The notes: generated by a model from the sequence alone, not told the origin. 33,223 bases of DNA from Segetibacter sp. 3557_3 (GCF_004354985.1 NZ_SMSK01000030.1:1-33223), one strand, 5' to 3'. Positions 1-8,103 are shown, counted from the stretch's first letter. Program-made: numbers and translations.

Positions 1-1728
1 CGATTCAATGCTAATGGTAGTCCGGACTTAACCTTTGACGGTGACGGAAGGGTAACAACAGCGATAGGAGAGGTGGCTAATGCCACTTGTATTACAGTTC
101 AGGCCGACGGAAAGATCCTTCTAGGCGGTTATTCGTCACCAACTTCTGGGAGCGCAATAATTGAATTTACAATGGCGCGGTATAATCCGAATGGCAGTCC
201 TGATTTGGCGTTCGGTGTAGCGGGAGTTGTTATTACTCCTGGAACCCTTTTTACTTTTGGTCAGGCCATTGCTGTACAAACTGATGGGAGGATTTTACTC
301 GTAGGCGGTAATCTTGCCCCCTTCCCGCCAAACCAAGGGTTTGTAGTGGCCCGGTACCTGACAAATGGCAAAGTTGATTCTTCGTTTGCAGGTGATGGTG
401 TGGTTAACACAATAATAAACACTACTAACACGACAAACGATATAGCATATGGCGTCAAAATACAAGAGGATGGGAAAATTGTTGTAAGTGGAACAACAAC
501 TGGTAGTCTTATAGCGGCAGCTGTTGTGCGTTACCGCCCCAACGGAAACCTTGACCCTTCTTTTGGCATTAATGGCAAAGTCGTGATTGCCGGAGAAGGC
601 TTTGGTCCTTTATATAAACTCCAGTTATATAGCAACAGGATCTTTGTGGGTGGCAGTAGCACGTTTAATTCTGGCTTTCAGATGTTAGCCCTTCAGAATG
701 ATGCGTTACCGCTTACATGTTCTAATGATACAATTGCCCCAACCATCATCCCCAAAAACACAATTTTATTTTTAGACGCTAATGGCCACGCCACAATTCA
801 GCCGATTGATGTTATTCAAACCATTACTGACAACTGCCTTGTGAGAGGCTCTGATATTAGCGTTACACCGAACACATTTAGTTGTGCAGATGTACAAACC
901 TCCACAAGCATACAATCCTTTTCTTCTACCTCTTCAGCAGGAAACCAGGACTTCTATGGTGAACTAGGTCTTAAATTTACCGTGGGTGCTGCTGGACTTG
1001 TGATTACACAGTTAGGAGCTTTCGACGACGTGGGAAATGGAATCATAGGTACCCAGCACGGCGGAGTCAGAGTGGCAATCTACAATCAATCAACTAAAAA
1101 GATTGTCGACGGACTTGACGTTATTGTTGCAGGTAATGCAGATGGCTTTTCGGGAAATTACCGGTTTAAGCATATCAAGCCTGTGACTGTGGCACCGGGA
1201 GACTATTTGATAGTTGCTAAAGGCTATAATCTATATGAAAAAAATGGCAATGCCGAGTATGGAGACGAGACCTACCTGGCTGGCAACTCCGCTGATGGCT
1301 TGATCACATTTAGTGACTCAGCTTACTGGGGTGAGAATACTGCTTCCGGTTTTGACTACCCAAAATATTCCAAGAACTTCAGGCAAACACCTGCCTACCT
1401 TGCTGGTAGTTTCAAGTATGTAGGAGCATCTACTGACGCCACAGATAAGATCGTCACGATTACGGCAAGGGATATTAGCGGTAATAGCTCCCGGGTCTCA
1501 GCGCATGTTTTTGTCAGGTATAAGGGAGCGGCTTGTGAAACACCGGAACCTTTGACTAACATCATGAACAGCTTTAGTTTAAAAAATGATATGTCACATC
1601 AGGAACCTAGTGCAATTACAGTTTTTCCGAACCCGAGTACAGGCGAATTCAAGGTCCGCTTCATGGTTCCAGAGTCTGGAAAAACCACTATTCAGCTGCA
1701 AGATGAAGATGGGAAAATGATAAAATAA
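1..1728 (+). CDS. Delta-60 repeat protein with HYR-like domain and T9SS sorting domain, 5'-partial, cut by an in-frame stop
   Basis: The reading frame is open from base 1 (RFNANGSPDLTF...), so the N-terminus lies outside the window; the GTG at 73 is not the real start. Delta-60 type beta-propeller repeats are visible as alternating 'VQxDGKILLxG' and 'RYxxNGxxDxSFGxxG' units up to about base 700. An HYR/Ig-like segment (LDANGHATI ... ITDNC ... SPNTFSC) follows, then a beta-rich insert with GVRVAIY and PGDYLIVAKGYN, then the second half of the HYR fold (KIVTITARDISGNSS). It closes with a T9SS type A sorting domain start (ITVFPNPSTGEFKV). Family knowledge: such proteins are exported by T9SS and anchored or released at the cell surface; the ligand is unknown. 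The TAA at 1726-1728 removes most of the sorting domain, so the product may not leave the periplasm. Confidence 0.85.
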   Translation, partial: RFNANGSPDLTFDGDGRVTTAIGEVANATCITVQADGKILLGGYSSPTSGSAIIEFTMARYNPNGSPDLAFGVAGVVITPGTLFTFGQAIAVQTDGRILLVGGNLAPFPPNQGFVVARYLTNGKVDSSFAGDGVVNTIINTTNTTNDIAYGVKIQEDGKIVVSGTTTGSLIAAAVVRYRPNGNLDPSFGINGKVVIAGEGFGPLYKLQLYSNRIFVGGSSTFNSGFQMLALQNDALPLTCSNDTIAPTIIPKNTILFLDANGHATIQPIDVIQTITDNCLVRGSDISVTPNTFSCADVQTSTSIQSFSSTSSAGNQDFYGELGLKFTVGAAGLVITQLGAFDDVGNGIIGTQHGGVRVAIYNQSTKKIVDGLDVIVAGNADGFSGNYRFKHIKPVTVAPGDYLIVAKGYNLYEKNGNAEYGDETYLAGNSADGLITFSDSAYWGENTASGFDYPKYSKNFRQTPAYLAGSFKYVGASTDATDKIVTITARDISGNSSRVSAHVFVRYKGAACETPEPLTNIMNSFSLKNDMSHQEPSAITVFPNPSTGEFKVRFMVPESGKTTIQLQDEDGKMIK

Positions 1729-1860
1729 AGAACCATCTACACGAGTAAGGGATCACGCACAGAAACGTTTCAATTAATGGGTCAGCCTTCTGGAATGTAC
1801 CTCATCAGGATCACCAGTAAAACAGGAGTTCAAACCTGCAAACTTGTAATTAAGCGGTAA
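1729..1860 (+). pseudogene. Separated end of the T9SS sorting domain
   Basis: The same reading frame continues past the TAA at 1726-1728 without any shift and encodes the rest of a canonical sorting domain: FQLMGQPSGMYLIRI followed by TGVQTCKLVIKR and a TAA at 1858-1860. The GMYxIRI...KLVIK pattern is the conserved end of T9SS type A domains. A single base change in one codon (for example CAA or GAA to TAA) explains the break. It could be a real nonsense mutation or a sequencing error. Confidence 0.8.
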
Positions 1861-2170
1861 GTAAATAGTTTCTGAACAGCTAGTACTAGATATACGAACG
1901 TTTCCTCCCCCTGTTCAACGTGGCTTGGTGGTTTTTATAGCCGTCTGATGGCTGAGACCGACTTCTTCAAACATAGTGTTTGCAGGAACATAAGGCAAAA
2001 CGATGGTCCTGAAACATTAAATGAATGGACGTCTAGATTGGTTAACAACTGGTTGTTGAGCGCCCAAAACGATGAAAGGCGAGGGAGACAGCAACGGACA
2101 AGAAACTAAACAAACTAATTTCGAGAGTTAAACGACGCGTCACATGCCTATAAAATCACATTCCGTCATG
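1861..2170. other. Intergenic, no gene recognised
   Basis: About 310 bases between the delta-60 gene and a minus-strand small gene. No coding pattern, RNA or strong hairpin was recognised. Confidence 0.5.
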
Positions 2171-2440
2171 TTAAGCTCTATCAGGGTCTTTGGGTTCATA
2201 GGGGTCAAAAGTATCCGGGTTGTACATCTTCCCGCGGTTTTTGATATAGTTTCGATAAACGGGACTTTGTTTGGATAGCATCAGGCAGTCATAGTACCTG
2301 AAAGCAGTGGTTTTATAGTAAACCAAAGCAAAGGCTTGTAGTTCCCTCCATACAATGTCCAGTTCATAACTCTTGTGCTGCCTTACGCCATTTACACGTC
2401 GACCATTGTTGAGTACAATATGAAGTAGATAATACGGCAT
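2171..2440 (-). CDS. Small hypothetical protein (89 aa)
   Basis: The product (MPYYLLHIVLNNGRRVNGVRQ ... YEPKDPDRA) has balanced composition, many aromatic residues (YYLL, VWREL, FRYYDCL) and no signal or membrane segment, so a cytoplasmic protein is likely. The beginning looks like a beta hairpin (YLLHIVLNNGRRVNGV) followed by helices. I do not recognise the family. It lies on the same strand as the rep gene and the two-TM protein to its right, in what looks like a plasmid backbone region. An overlapping open frame at 2392-2574 is less protein-like and is not called. Confidence 0.55.
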   Translation of the reverse strand: MPYYLLHIVLNNGRRVNGVRQHKSYELDIVWRELQAFALVYYKTTAFRYYDCLMLSKQSPVYRNYIKNRGKMYNPDTFDPYEPKDPDRA

Positions 2441-2622
2441 GGGTGCAATTTGCTAAAAAATTTAGTAATAACAAGCGCCCCGCCTTTTCTTTTTCTTGCT
2501 ATGAATTTCCTATCCGCTTTGATCCATACTTGGTGCCAGGCGCATTGCGGCCGTGCTAGTTGGCAGGTGGACAAACTTTAGCATTGGACCAGTGTCACCC
2601 TTAAATGGAGCTCAATAATATT

Positions 2623-2646
2623 AAAAAAGGGAAGCTTTCGCTTCCC
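2623..2646 (-). terminator. Rho-independent terminator for the 2654-2842 gene
   Basis: Read on the minus strand, a perfect 7-bp stem GGGAAGC / GCTTCCC with a GAAA tetraloop is followed at once by six T. It sits 8 bases after the stop of the small membrane protein gene, the right place and polarity to end that transcript. Confidence 0.88.
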
Positions 2647-2653
2647 CCGTTCC

Positions 2654-2842
2654 CTAACCTATGGGAGGTTTTCGCCTGAACACACCATACAGTAGAAGCC
2701 CAACAGCAACAATAAACAGGATGGATCCTATTAGCACAAGCACACCAGAAAGGGTTTCCATTTGTTGAAGCCTCGCAAGCGTTCCAAAGACCGTCAGGGC
2801 GATGGATATTAAAAGCAGTGATAACCCGTATTTCGTTGTCAT
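2654..2842 (-). CDS. Small two-helix inner-membrane protein (62 aa)
   Basis: The product has two predicted transmembrane helices: roughly residues 5-22 (YGLSLLLISIALTVFGTLA) and 30-54 (LSGVLVLIGSILFIVAVGLLLYGVF), with a short polar loop between them and a basic C-terminal tail (RRKPPIG), so both ends should face the cytoplasm. No enzymatic motif is visible. A textbook terminator follows, which supports it as a real independent transcription unit. I do not recognise the exact family; short two-helix proteins of this kind are common in Bacteroidota. Confidence 0.7.
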   Translation of the reverse strand: MTTKYGLSLLLISIALTVFGTLARLQQMETLSGVLVLIGSILFIVAVGLLLYGVFRRKPPIG

Positions 2843-2966
2843 AATGTTGTTTTAACTTAAAGGCATTGTTGCATCGCAGCTACAAGCGATTGCAATTAAA
2901 ACCGAAATGGAAGGATTTGTCGGTTCTGCTACGTCTTGATAGTGCAAAGGATTTGCAAGGAATATG

Positions 2967-3085
2967 GTGTAGTAAAAGGGAACTATTAGTGTAGTAAAAG
3001 GGAACATTGAATGTAGTAAAAAGGAGTTATTGTGTGTAGGAAAAAGGAGCATCCCTAGATACAGGTGTAGAAAAAAGGAACTATT
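2967..3085 (+). repeat. Iteron array, five direct repeats (part of the replication origin)
   Basis: Five direct copies of a ~20-nt unit, consensus GTGTAGNAAAAAGGAACT, start at 2967, 2989, 3011, 3034 and 3065. The first four are spaced 22-23 bp apart, about two helical turns, as expected for repeats bound side by side by an initiator. Copies 1 and 2 have TAGTAAAAGGGAAC; copies 3 and 4 drift to GGAG. The array lies downstream of, and points toward, a Rep_3 initiator gene. Known for the family: such initiators bind iterons to open the origin. That this is the oriV is inferred. Confidence 0.82.
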
Positions 3086-3287
3086 TTCAGGTAACTACCA
3101 GCGATTTTGTTTTGTTTAGTTATTAAGAGGTGAATTACGCTAACCAGGGAGCTGCTATTTCAAGAAAAAGAGCGCAGCAGCACTTAATTAGTCAATTGAA
3201 CCCGTAAAAGACTGTTAATAGAGTTTGAGGTATATGCCGCCTAACAGCTTCTTTTCGCTCTTAATGGCATGAACGGCACGCTTCCGA

Positions 3288-3458
3288 TTATTTTGGGGCT
3301 AGATGCGCCTCTAATGCGCTGCATTTGCCATTCTCCGTTTTGACCACTGTGGTGTTTATGTTCAGAAGAGGACCGCTTACCATTGTTTCAACTTGGAGTG
3401 ATCCGGGTTTAAGAACTAAATAGCCGGTTCCAAAGCCGCACTTTGAGTTATAGCACAT
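3288..3458 (-). CDS. Possible small protein (56 aa) inside the origin region
   Basis: An ATG-started frame encodes MCYNSKCGFGTGYLVLKPGS and continues to SALEAHLAPK, then TAA at 3288. It has three cysteines (residues 2, 7, 46), a beta-like GTGYLVLKPGSLQVETMV segment and no membrane segment. The composition looks like a real protein rather than a random frame. It lies between the two iteron groups on the same strand as rep. The family is not recognised; it could be a relic of a longer gene. Confidence 0.4.
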   Translation of the reverse strand: MCYNSKCGFGTGYLVLKPGSLQVETMVSGPLLNINTTVVKTENGKCSALEAHLAPK

Positions 3459-3474
3459 GCTGGATGGCAGTATC

Positions 3475-3592
3475 GTGTAGAAAAAAGGAACTACTTATAC
3501 TTAAGTACACTATTCTGATTGTAAGCTCTTTTACAAATGACACTTTGTAAATACTCTTGGGTAAAGTCATCGTGTAGGAAAAAGGAACTGTT
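3475..3592 (+). repeat. Two further iterons next to the rep 3' end
   Basis: Copies of the same unit occur at 3475-3495 (GTGTAGAAAAAAGGAACTAC) and 3572-3592 (GTGTAGGAAAAAGGAACTG), same orientation as the five-copy array. They are ~97 bp apart and the second ends ~34 bp before the stop codon of rep. The spacing is too wide for cooperative binding side by side, so they may be remnants of a longer array or separate control sites. Confidence 0.75.
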
Positions 3593-3625
3593 TCGCACAG
3601 CAAAGCATTTCTCGATATTAGCCTG

Positions 3626-4693
3626 CTAGTCATTTTTAGTGGGCGAGAAATCCTTAAGCAAGCACTTGATTAAGTACGCTTGTTTGTTGCCAATTTCTTT
3701 ACTGTTTTCCTGAACATAAGCATGAAGTCGTAGTACTTCGCTGCTCATTTTGTTGAAGTCAAACCTGGGTGTAAAGATACATTCAACCTGTGCCAAATGC
3801 TCAGCCTTAAAGCCCAGATGCCTGATTAGCAAGTCTTTGATATTGTCTGCCTGCTTAATCTTCATTTCTTCAAATTCAGGTGTTATCACCTTGAAGCTCA
3901 ATCCTACGACTTCTTTCCCTTGTCTTTTTTCGAATGATTTTTCTTTACAGTTAAACCAGCATAGCGCTTTTCCTTCTAACTCTTCTTGCACCGGCACCAG
4001 GATGTTTCTTTTAATCTCCGCATACTTTTGATATTTGTCTCCAAGATCCAGCCAATCCCGAAACTCTGCAAGAGTCATATAAAAGCCGCCTTTTTCCTTC
4101 CAGCTTTCAATTTTTTTGTAAATCCGCGGTGTGTACTTGTTCTTTGCTCGGTTAACAACCTGTAGGTCGAAGCTCGTGTAGTTGCTGGGCATTCCTACCT
4201 TGTTGATGTCCATTTCGACTAACAGACGGGAAACCTCCTTGCTCATCTCAATTTTTATCTCCGAGTTTCTTGTCTTATCCATTGGCGTAACTACAGCCCC
4301 AAATAAGGTTAGTGACCTCATTTCTCTTTGTCCGTTATCTTTGTTAACCTGAACAATCCGAATGATCGACTTCGCCAGATTTTCTGCTGCTTCCCTTACA
4401 TCAGGGTAGTGGTTAGGGCCAGCAATGTTCCTCATCGGAACCGTTATTGAGATCCTGTCCTCGTTAATGTCTTTAAAGAGCTTCAGCTGGGAGTAGTCTT
4501 TTCCGTTTAGACTTAACTTGATAGCTTCCTGGAGATTAAATAGCACGTAGTTGAAGATCTTCTCCTGAATCAGGGTGTAGTTGTACTTGGCATTGGTGAC
4601 CCTGTTGGGAATGAACATGATTTCAGGCCGGATAGGTAAAACAACCTCTCGTTTTCTAATGGCCGTCTTCTTTACAACTGTTTTTACTTCCAT
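3626..4693 (-). CDS. Replication initiation protein, Rep_3 (RepB/RepE-like) family
   Basis: 355-residue plasmid initiator, usual length for the family. The N-terminal winged helix is seen at about residues 28-115 (IPNRVTNAKYNYTLIQEKIFNYVLFNL ... DVREAAENLAKSII). The second is at about 185-245 (RIYKKIESWKEKGGFYMTLAEFRDWL, then YAEIKRNILVPVQEEL). Family knowledge: Rep_3 proteins bind iterons to start theta replication and repress their own promoter as dimers. The iterons lie just 3' of the gene and an iteron-like site lies upstream. The ATG at 4693 follows an AT-rich leader (TTTTCTATACATTTTAAAG on the plus strand). A ruined second copy of the N-terminal half sits at 7738-8103. Confidence 0.93.
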   Translation of the reverse strand: MEVKTVVKKTAIRKREVVLPIRPEIMFIPNRVTNAKYNYTLIQEKIFNYVLFNLQEAIKLSLNGKDYSQLKLFKDINEDRISITVPMRNIAGPNHYPDVREAAENLAKSIIRIVQVNKDNGQREMRSLTLFGAVVTPMDKTRNSEIKIEMSKEVSRLLVEMDINKVGMPSNYTSFDLQVVNRAKNKYTPRIYKKIESWKEKGGFYMTLAEFRDWLDLGDKYQKYAEIKRNILVPVQEELEGKALCWFNCKEKSFEKRQGKEVVGLSFKVITPEFEEMKIKQADNIKDLLIRHLGFKAEHLAQVECIFTPRFDFNKMSSEVLRLHAYVQENSKEIGNKQAYLIKCLLKDFSPTKND

Positions 4694-4750
4694 TATTTTC
4701 TATACATTTTAAAGACAAGCGGGAGTACATAGCTATGCGGCACTTGTGAA

Positions 4751-4772
4751 GAGCCTTCTCCTACAATATAAC
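4751..4772 (-). promoter_or_regulatory. Conserved iteron-like operator / promoter upstream of rep
   Basis: Read on the minus strand the block is GTTATATTGTAGGAGAAGG. Its right half (TGTAGGAGAAGG) resembles the iteron core TGTAGGAAAAAGG, and its left half (TATATTGT) resembles a weak Bacteroidota -7 box. It lies ~60 bp before the rep ATG. The same block survives upstream of the rep pseudogene (about 8166-8187), where flanking bases have diverged more. This suggests selection as a control site. Autoregulation by Rep is inferred. Confidence 0.5.
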
Positions 4773-6387
4773 ACTTAGAACGAAATCTGCCCTGTCCCCG
4801 TGCAAATTTATCTAAAAGGAAAGCTACTATCACAAGGTTCTACAAGGTTGCGTGGTGTACAAATTATGTTTGCCATTTTTTTTAAAAGTAAACCAGGGGT
4901 GATTCTATATGCATGCTGGAAGCTTAGTAAGAGGCTTGTTACGCCTCTCTTGGTTACGCGTTTTATTTTGGACCGTTGGCAGAGAAGCAGGGTACCACAC
5001 GGGAAACCACTAAGTAGGACTAATACAAGTCTTCCATCTTCTACTGACAACTAAATGCCCGGAAAAAGGTTTTTACTAGGCCAATATGACCAGGATCATG
5101 TCCAACGGGAAATACTTTGCTTTATGGTGTATACCGCTGCCTCGTGCAAGTTCCTGAATATTATGCTCCAGCACCACAAATTTACAATGGCCCAAATCAG
5201 TGATCTTGGATCAACATACCTTGATAAGGTTTGGTTTTAATAGCTAAATCGTTATTTCTTTCCATGTGGCCAGTTATCTAACAAACAAGATATGGAAACT
5301 TATAACGGATCAGGGCGAATCATCTCTCTCTTGACTTGATTTGGATTTTTCCTTCTCTTTCAAACTTTTGACTTCAATGTCCGCCTCTGCCAGCCGATTC
5401 CCGGTGTAAAAGGTTCCACTAAAAGTTCTTATTCTTAATGAAGAACTGGTACATCTATTGTCTTAATTGAAGCAAACCCAAATTTTTGATTAACAATAAC
5501 TTACAGCCTATAGACATGGAATAAAATAACGATCAATCAAAAACACTCTAACAAATGGGTCTAGTACTTTAACGATTGGACAAGGAAACTTCTAGTGAAT
5601 TTAAAAAATGTTGTGGAAAGAAATAACGAGTTCTAACACTGCCACTGATTGAGATGCCTCTTAGAGCACGGGTTAATCTTCAAAGGAACATAAAAAGCTT
5701 CTAAACCGCTCAAAGCTGTTGAAAACTAAGCAACGATGTAAACTCACCATTGCTTCACAAAGTCCTTTACTCCCCTCAAGTCCCCCATGCTGCGCTCAAG
5801 ACAGGGATATGAAATAAATAATGGTTTACATTCATCTTACTAACAACACTTGCTGCTCAAAGCGAGGAGGATTTTGCTGTCCCCGGCCGAAGCATATAGT
5901 GCTAATCTCAAACCTGATGGCCCAGCCAATCATCATTCTGAGACCATTGTGTGGATATAGGAGGAAAACACCTGGATCTTCATGTATCCCGTGGTAAAGG
6001 GCATACAGGAAAGAAATAAGGACCTTTATACCTTTCGAGCCGTTCTGGCCCTTAATTCACTGCTCGAATACAGCATTGCAACTGACTATTCGCAACTAAC
6101 CTCAGTGGACTGCCTACCATTTACTAACACACTGATCACGACAGTGTGGCTCCCAAGCTTGTATTAGCTTTGATATTGTTTAAAGTGCAAGAGAGATATG
6201 GAAGAAAATAACGAATTCCAGGCGGAGCTAGTCGGTTCTCCAGTGATTCAGTGCCAAGGTGCAGCGAGGTTCTATTGCATGAGATCAGCGAAACCATAGC
6301 GAGGCTAAATACAGGAAAAAGTGTTATGACTTGAACTCAGCTAGAAGGCAGGTTAAAACATACTCAGGAACACACTTTATCTGTGTT
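4773..6387. other. Gene-poor region between the rep loci
   Basis: About 1.6 kb with several open frames of 60-85 codons (for example 4800-5054 on both strands, 5055-5240, 5982-6167), none with a convincing protein composition or family match. The first ~80 bases resemble the sequence upstream of the rep pseudogene, so the duplication included this flank. The stretch also holds copies of a short ATGGAA...AATAACGA motif. It looks like decayed plasmid DNA. Confidence 0.45.
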
Positions 6388-6696
6388 TTAGGAGAGGCTT
6401 TTGCAACTTTGCTGCAAGGCTTTCTTTACGTGGGAATAATTGTTATTATTGAGAACAAGATCGTTCAGTTTGAAAGTCAGTTTAACGGTGTTATTGTCCG
6501 AAGTAAACAAGTCTAACTGACCGATCGGCAATCCTTTCTCCAACAGGCTTATCTCTTTCTGCAACCTGGAAATAATCATTGTCAGAATGCGCTTCTGAAC
6601 GGCTGTGTAGTCCCAGCGAGCCATAGTAATCCGATATGGCTGCCTGATCATCGTGTATTCAGCAGAAACACTCCGGTTTGCAACTACATTGGCCAT
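6388..6696 (-). pseudogene. Truncated second Rep_3 initiator (N-terminal winged helix only)
   Basis: 102 residues beginning MANVVANRSVSAEYTM. The segment IRQPYRITMARWDYTAVQKRILTMIISRLQ aligns with the start of the intact Rep (IPNRVTNAKYNYTLIQEKIFNYVLFNLQ), and VKLTFKLNDL...YSHVKKALQQ aligns with ISITVPMRNI...YPDVREAAEN. It stops after QQSCKSLS, near intact-Rep residue ~110, so the second winged helix is absent. It is clearly a different lineage from the 3626-4693 Rep rather than a recent copy. No remaining C-terminal half was found to the left. A fragment could in principle still bind DNA or Rep, but loss of function is the simpler view. Confidence 0.72.
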
Positions 6697-6705
6697 AAGC
6701 TGATA

Positions 6706-6759
6706 TTAGGGTAAGTCGTTAAAGTCTTCCATACTGCTCAAATTCGTTATTTCTTCCAT
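6706..6759 (-). other. Possible 17-residue leader peptide before the truncated Rep
   Basis: An ATG-started frame encodes MEEITNLSSMEDFNDLP and ends 9 bases before the ATG of the Rep fragment. Its start coincides with one of the dispersed ATGGAA repeats. Leader-peptide control of rep genes is known in several plasmid families, but here it is only an inference from position. Confidence 0.25.
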
Positions 6760-6906
6760 CCTGGTTTTAGATACCTTTCTGATAACCTGAGGCCACTTTG
6801 ACTATAAAAACGTGCTTTACAATAGTAAACCAATCAATTAATACTTCCTCAGGATGAACAAAAATTATTACAGGTTAAGAGAGCTTGGGACGAACTGGCG
6901 GGAAGA

Positions 6907-7110
6907 TCATTCAACAGAAATCTTTGGTTTGCGTCCCCTTTTTTTGCCAGAAGTACTGGAGCTTGCCAGCGCGCTTTCCTGATTGCTCCTTTTTTCCAGG
7001 TCATATTGGACAGTAATGTTTAAGATGGCATTCTTAGAAAACACCTTCATGATCCCATCGGCGTAATCTGTAGTCAGATCTTTAGCTTTAATAACCAGTG
7101 TTGCTTCCAT
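6907..7110 (-). CDS. Small protein with C-terminal AT-hook (67 aa)
   Basis: The product starts MEATLVIKAKDLTTDYADGI and runs through VFSKNAILNITVQYDLE to a basic tail GKKRGRKPKISVE. The RGRKP core is the AT-hook DNA minor-groove motif, so nucleoid or DNA binding is likely. The N-terminal part has a beta-alpha-beta pattern (TLVIKAKDL ... DGIMKVF ... ILNITVQYD). It lies directly upstream of the truncated Rep on the same strand (~210 bp gap), which suggests it belonged to that replicon's control or partner genes. A labile antitoxin-like role is possible but no toxin partner is seen. Confidence 0.6.
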   Translation of the reverse strand: MEATLVIKAKDLTTDYADGIMKVFSKNAILNITVQYDLEKRSNQESALASSSTSGKKRGRKPKISVE

Positions 7111-7187
7111 ATACTTGATTGCAGTTGATAAGGGTCGAAATTAAAGCAGCTTGCTGACTTTTTACAATAATACTCGGCTGAAGCATA

Positions 7188-7223
7188 AAACTGCCCTAAC
7201 GTCTCTCAAAGTAAGGGCAGTTT
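7188..7223. terminator. Bidirectional terminator-like hairpin
   Basis: Arms AAACTGCCCTAAC and GTAAGGGCAGTTT pair over 12 of 13 positions around a 10-base loop. On the minus strand the stem is followed by TTTTA, on the plus strand by TTTAT. It sits upstream of the AT-hook gene and to the left of the rep pseudogene, so it would insulate the AT-hook gene from minus-strand transcription entering from the right. Confidence 0.6.
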
Positions 7224-7737
7224 ATAACGGTAATAGCGAGCTTAAGTATTGACGCGGCAATTAATAGTAACAAGTCTAGGTAAACAACTGCTCATTACAC
7301 ACGCAACCTATGCTCGCGAAAACTAATGCTGCGGGCTACATACAATAATTGGACGGATTGACTTCATTAGCTAAAGATCATTCCTTATTTTTTCTCCGAA
7401 AATGTTTCATTGTAGATGGTAAACTTAACTTCTTTAGGAATTCTTTCACCCCACGAACGACCCCATCCATAATGCGTTATATCGCTGGATGGGATGAAAT
7501 ATTAAATTTCACGCCTTTGCCAAGTGGTAGCAAGAACATCAGACAACCATTAGAATAGAATACGGCTTCTACCGTACTACTCACTTTGGAAAGGCATTTC
7601 TTGATACGTGCGTTTTATAGAGCAACATTTACACAATAGAAGAACAAAGTGCCGTACGGTAAGAGGAGAGGAGATGTTCGTTTGCCCACTCAGTACTCAG
7701 CAACTGACTTGGTCAACAATGAGACTAGGGAGGGCAC
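7224..7737. other. Gene-poor stretch
   Basis: About 500 bases without a recognisable gene. A plus-strand frame at 7349-7558 has a TTG start and unconvincing composition. On the minus strand a short frame around 7390-7510 encodes a piece reading SDITHYGWGRSWGERIPKEV with no start codon; it looks like a relic of a coding region. A stem CCCATCCA / TGGATGGG occurs at about 7464-7493. Confidence 0.35.
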
Positions 7738-8103
7738 CCGTTATCCTTGTTTACCTGAACGATCGGAAGAATCGACTTCGCAAGGTTTTCTGCTGCTTCT
7801 CTTACATCGGCGTAGTGGTTTGGGTCAGCAATCTTCTTCATCGGGACAGGTATTGAGACCCTGTCCTCGTTGATGTCTTTGAAACGCTTCAATTGAGAGT
7901 AAACTTGAAATTCAAACTCAACTTGATAGCTTGCTGTAGGTTAAACAGCACGTAGTTGAAGTTTTTCCCTTGAAAAGGTAGGTTGTACTTGGCATAAGTT
8001 ACCCAGTTCGAAACGAAAATGATTTCACGCCGGGCAGATACGACTACTTTCCGCTTTCTTATGGCGGTCTTCTAACGATTTCTTTCACTTCGTTTACTGC
8101 CAT
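7738..8103 (-). pseudogene. Decayed duplicate of the rep N-terminal half
   Basis: Nucleotide similarity to the intact rep is obvious (CTTACATC[AG]G[GC]GTAGTGGTT, GTCCTCGTT[AG]ATGTCTTT). In pieces it encodes KTAIRKRKVVV, FNYVLFNLQQAIKLSLN, FKDINEDRVSIPVPM and NHYADVREAAENLAKSI, matching Rep residues 1 to ~120. Frameshifts break the frame soon after the ATG at 8103 and near the centre. The homology continues upstream through the iteron-like operator (about 8166-8187) to ~8260, and stops abruptly at ~7738. So a segment carrying the rep promoter and N-terminus was duplicated and has since degraded. Confidence 0.85.

Larger units (their letters stand above)
5246..6762. repeat. Dispersed short repeat ATGGAARRAAATAACGA
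   Basis: Five near-identical copies: 5246-5269 (minus), 5514-5536 (plus), 5612-5633 (plus), 6196-6218 (plus) and 6738-6762 (minus). All contain ATGGAA or GTGGAA followed after a short A-rich run by AATAACGA and often ATTC or GTTC. Orientation is mixed and spacing irregular. The copy at 6738-6762 begins a 17-codon open frame just ahead of the truncated Rep. It may be a protein-binding site, a translation-start cassette repeatedly copied with rep-linked genes, or chance in AT-rich DNA. Confidence 0.4.

Noticed and set aside
2392-2574. Minus-strand 60-codon frame overlapping the 2171-2440 gene
   Set aside because: Overlap in another frame and less protein-like composition than its neighbour.
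2967-3085. CRISPR array
   Set aside because: Repeats are spaced 22-31 bp start to start with almost no spacers, there are no cas genes, and they match an iteron layout next to a Rep_3 gene.
4800-5054. Open frames on both strands next to rep
   Set aside because: Both strands open over the same interval, no family similarity, and the first part is duplicated non-coding upstream DNA of rep.
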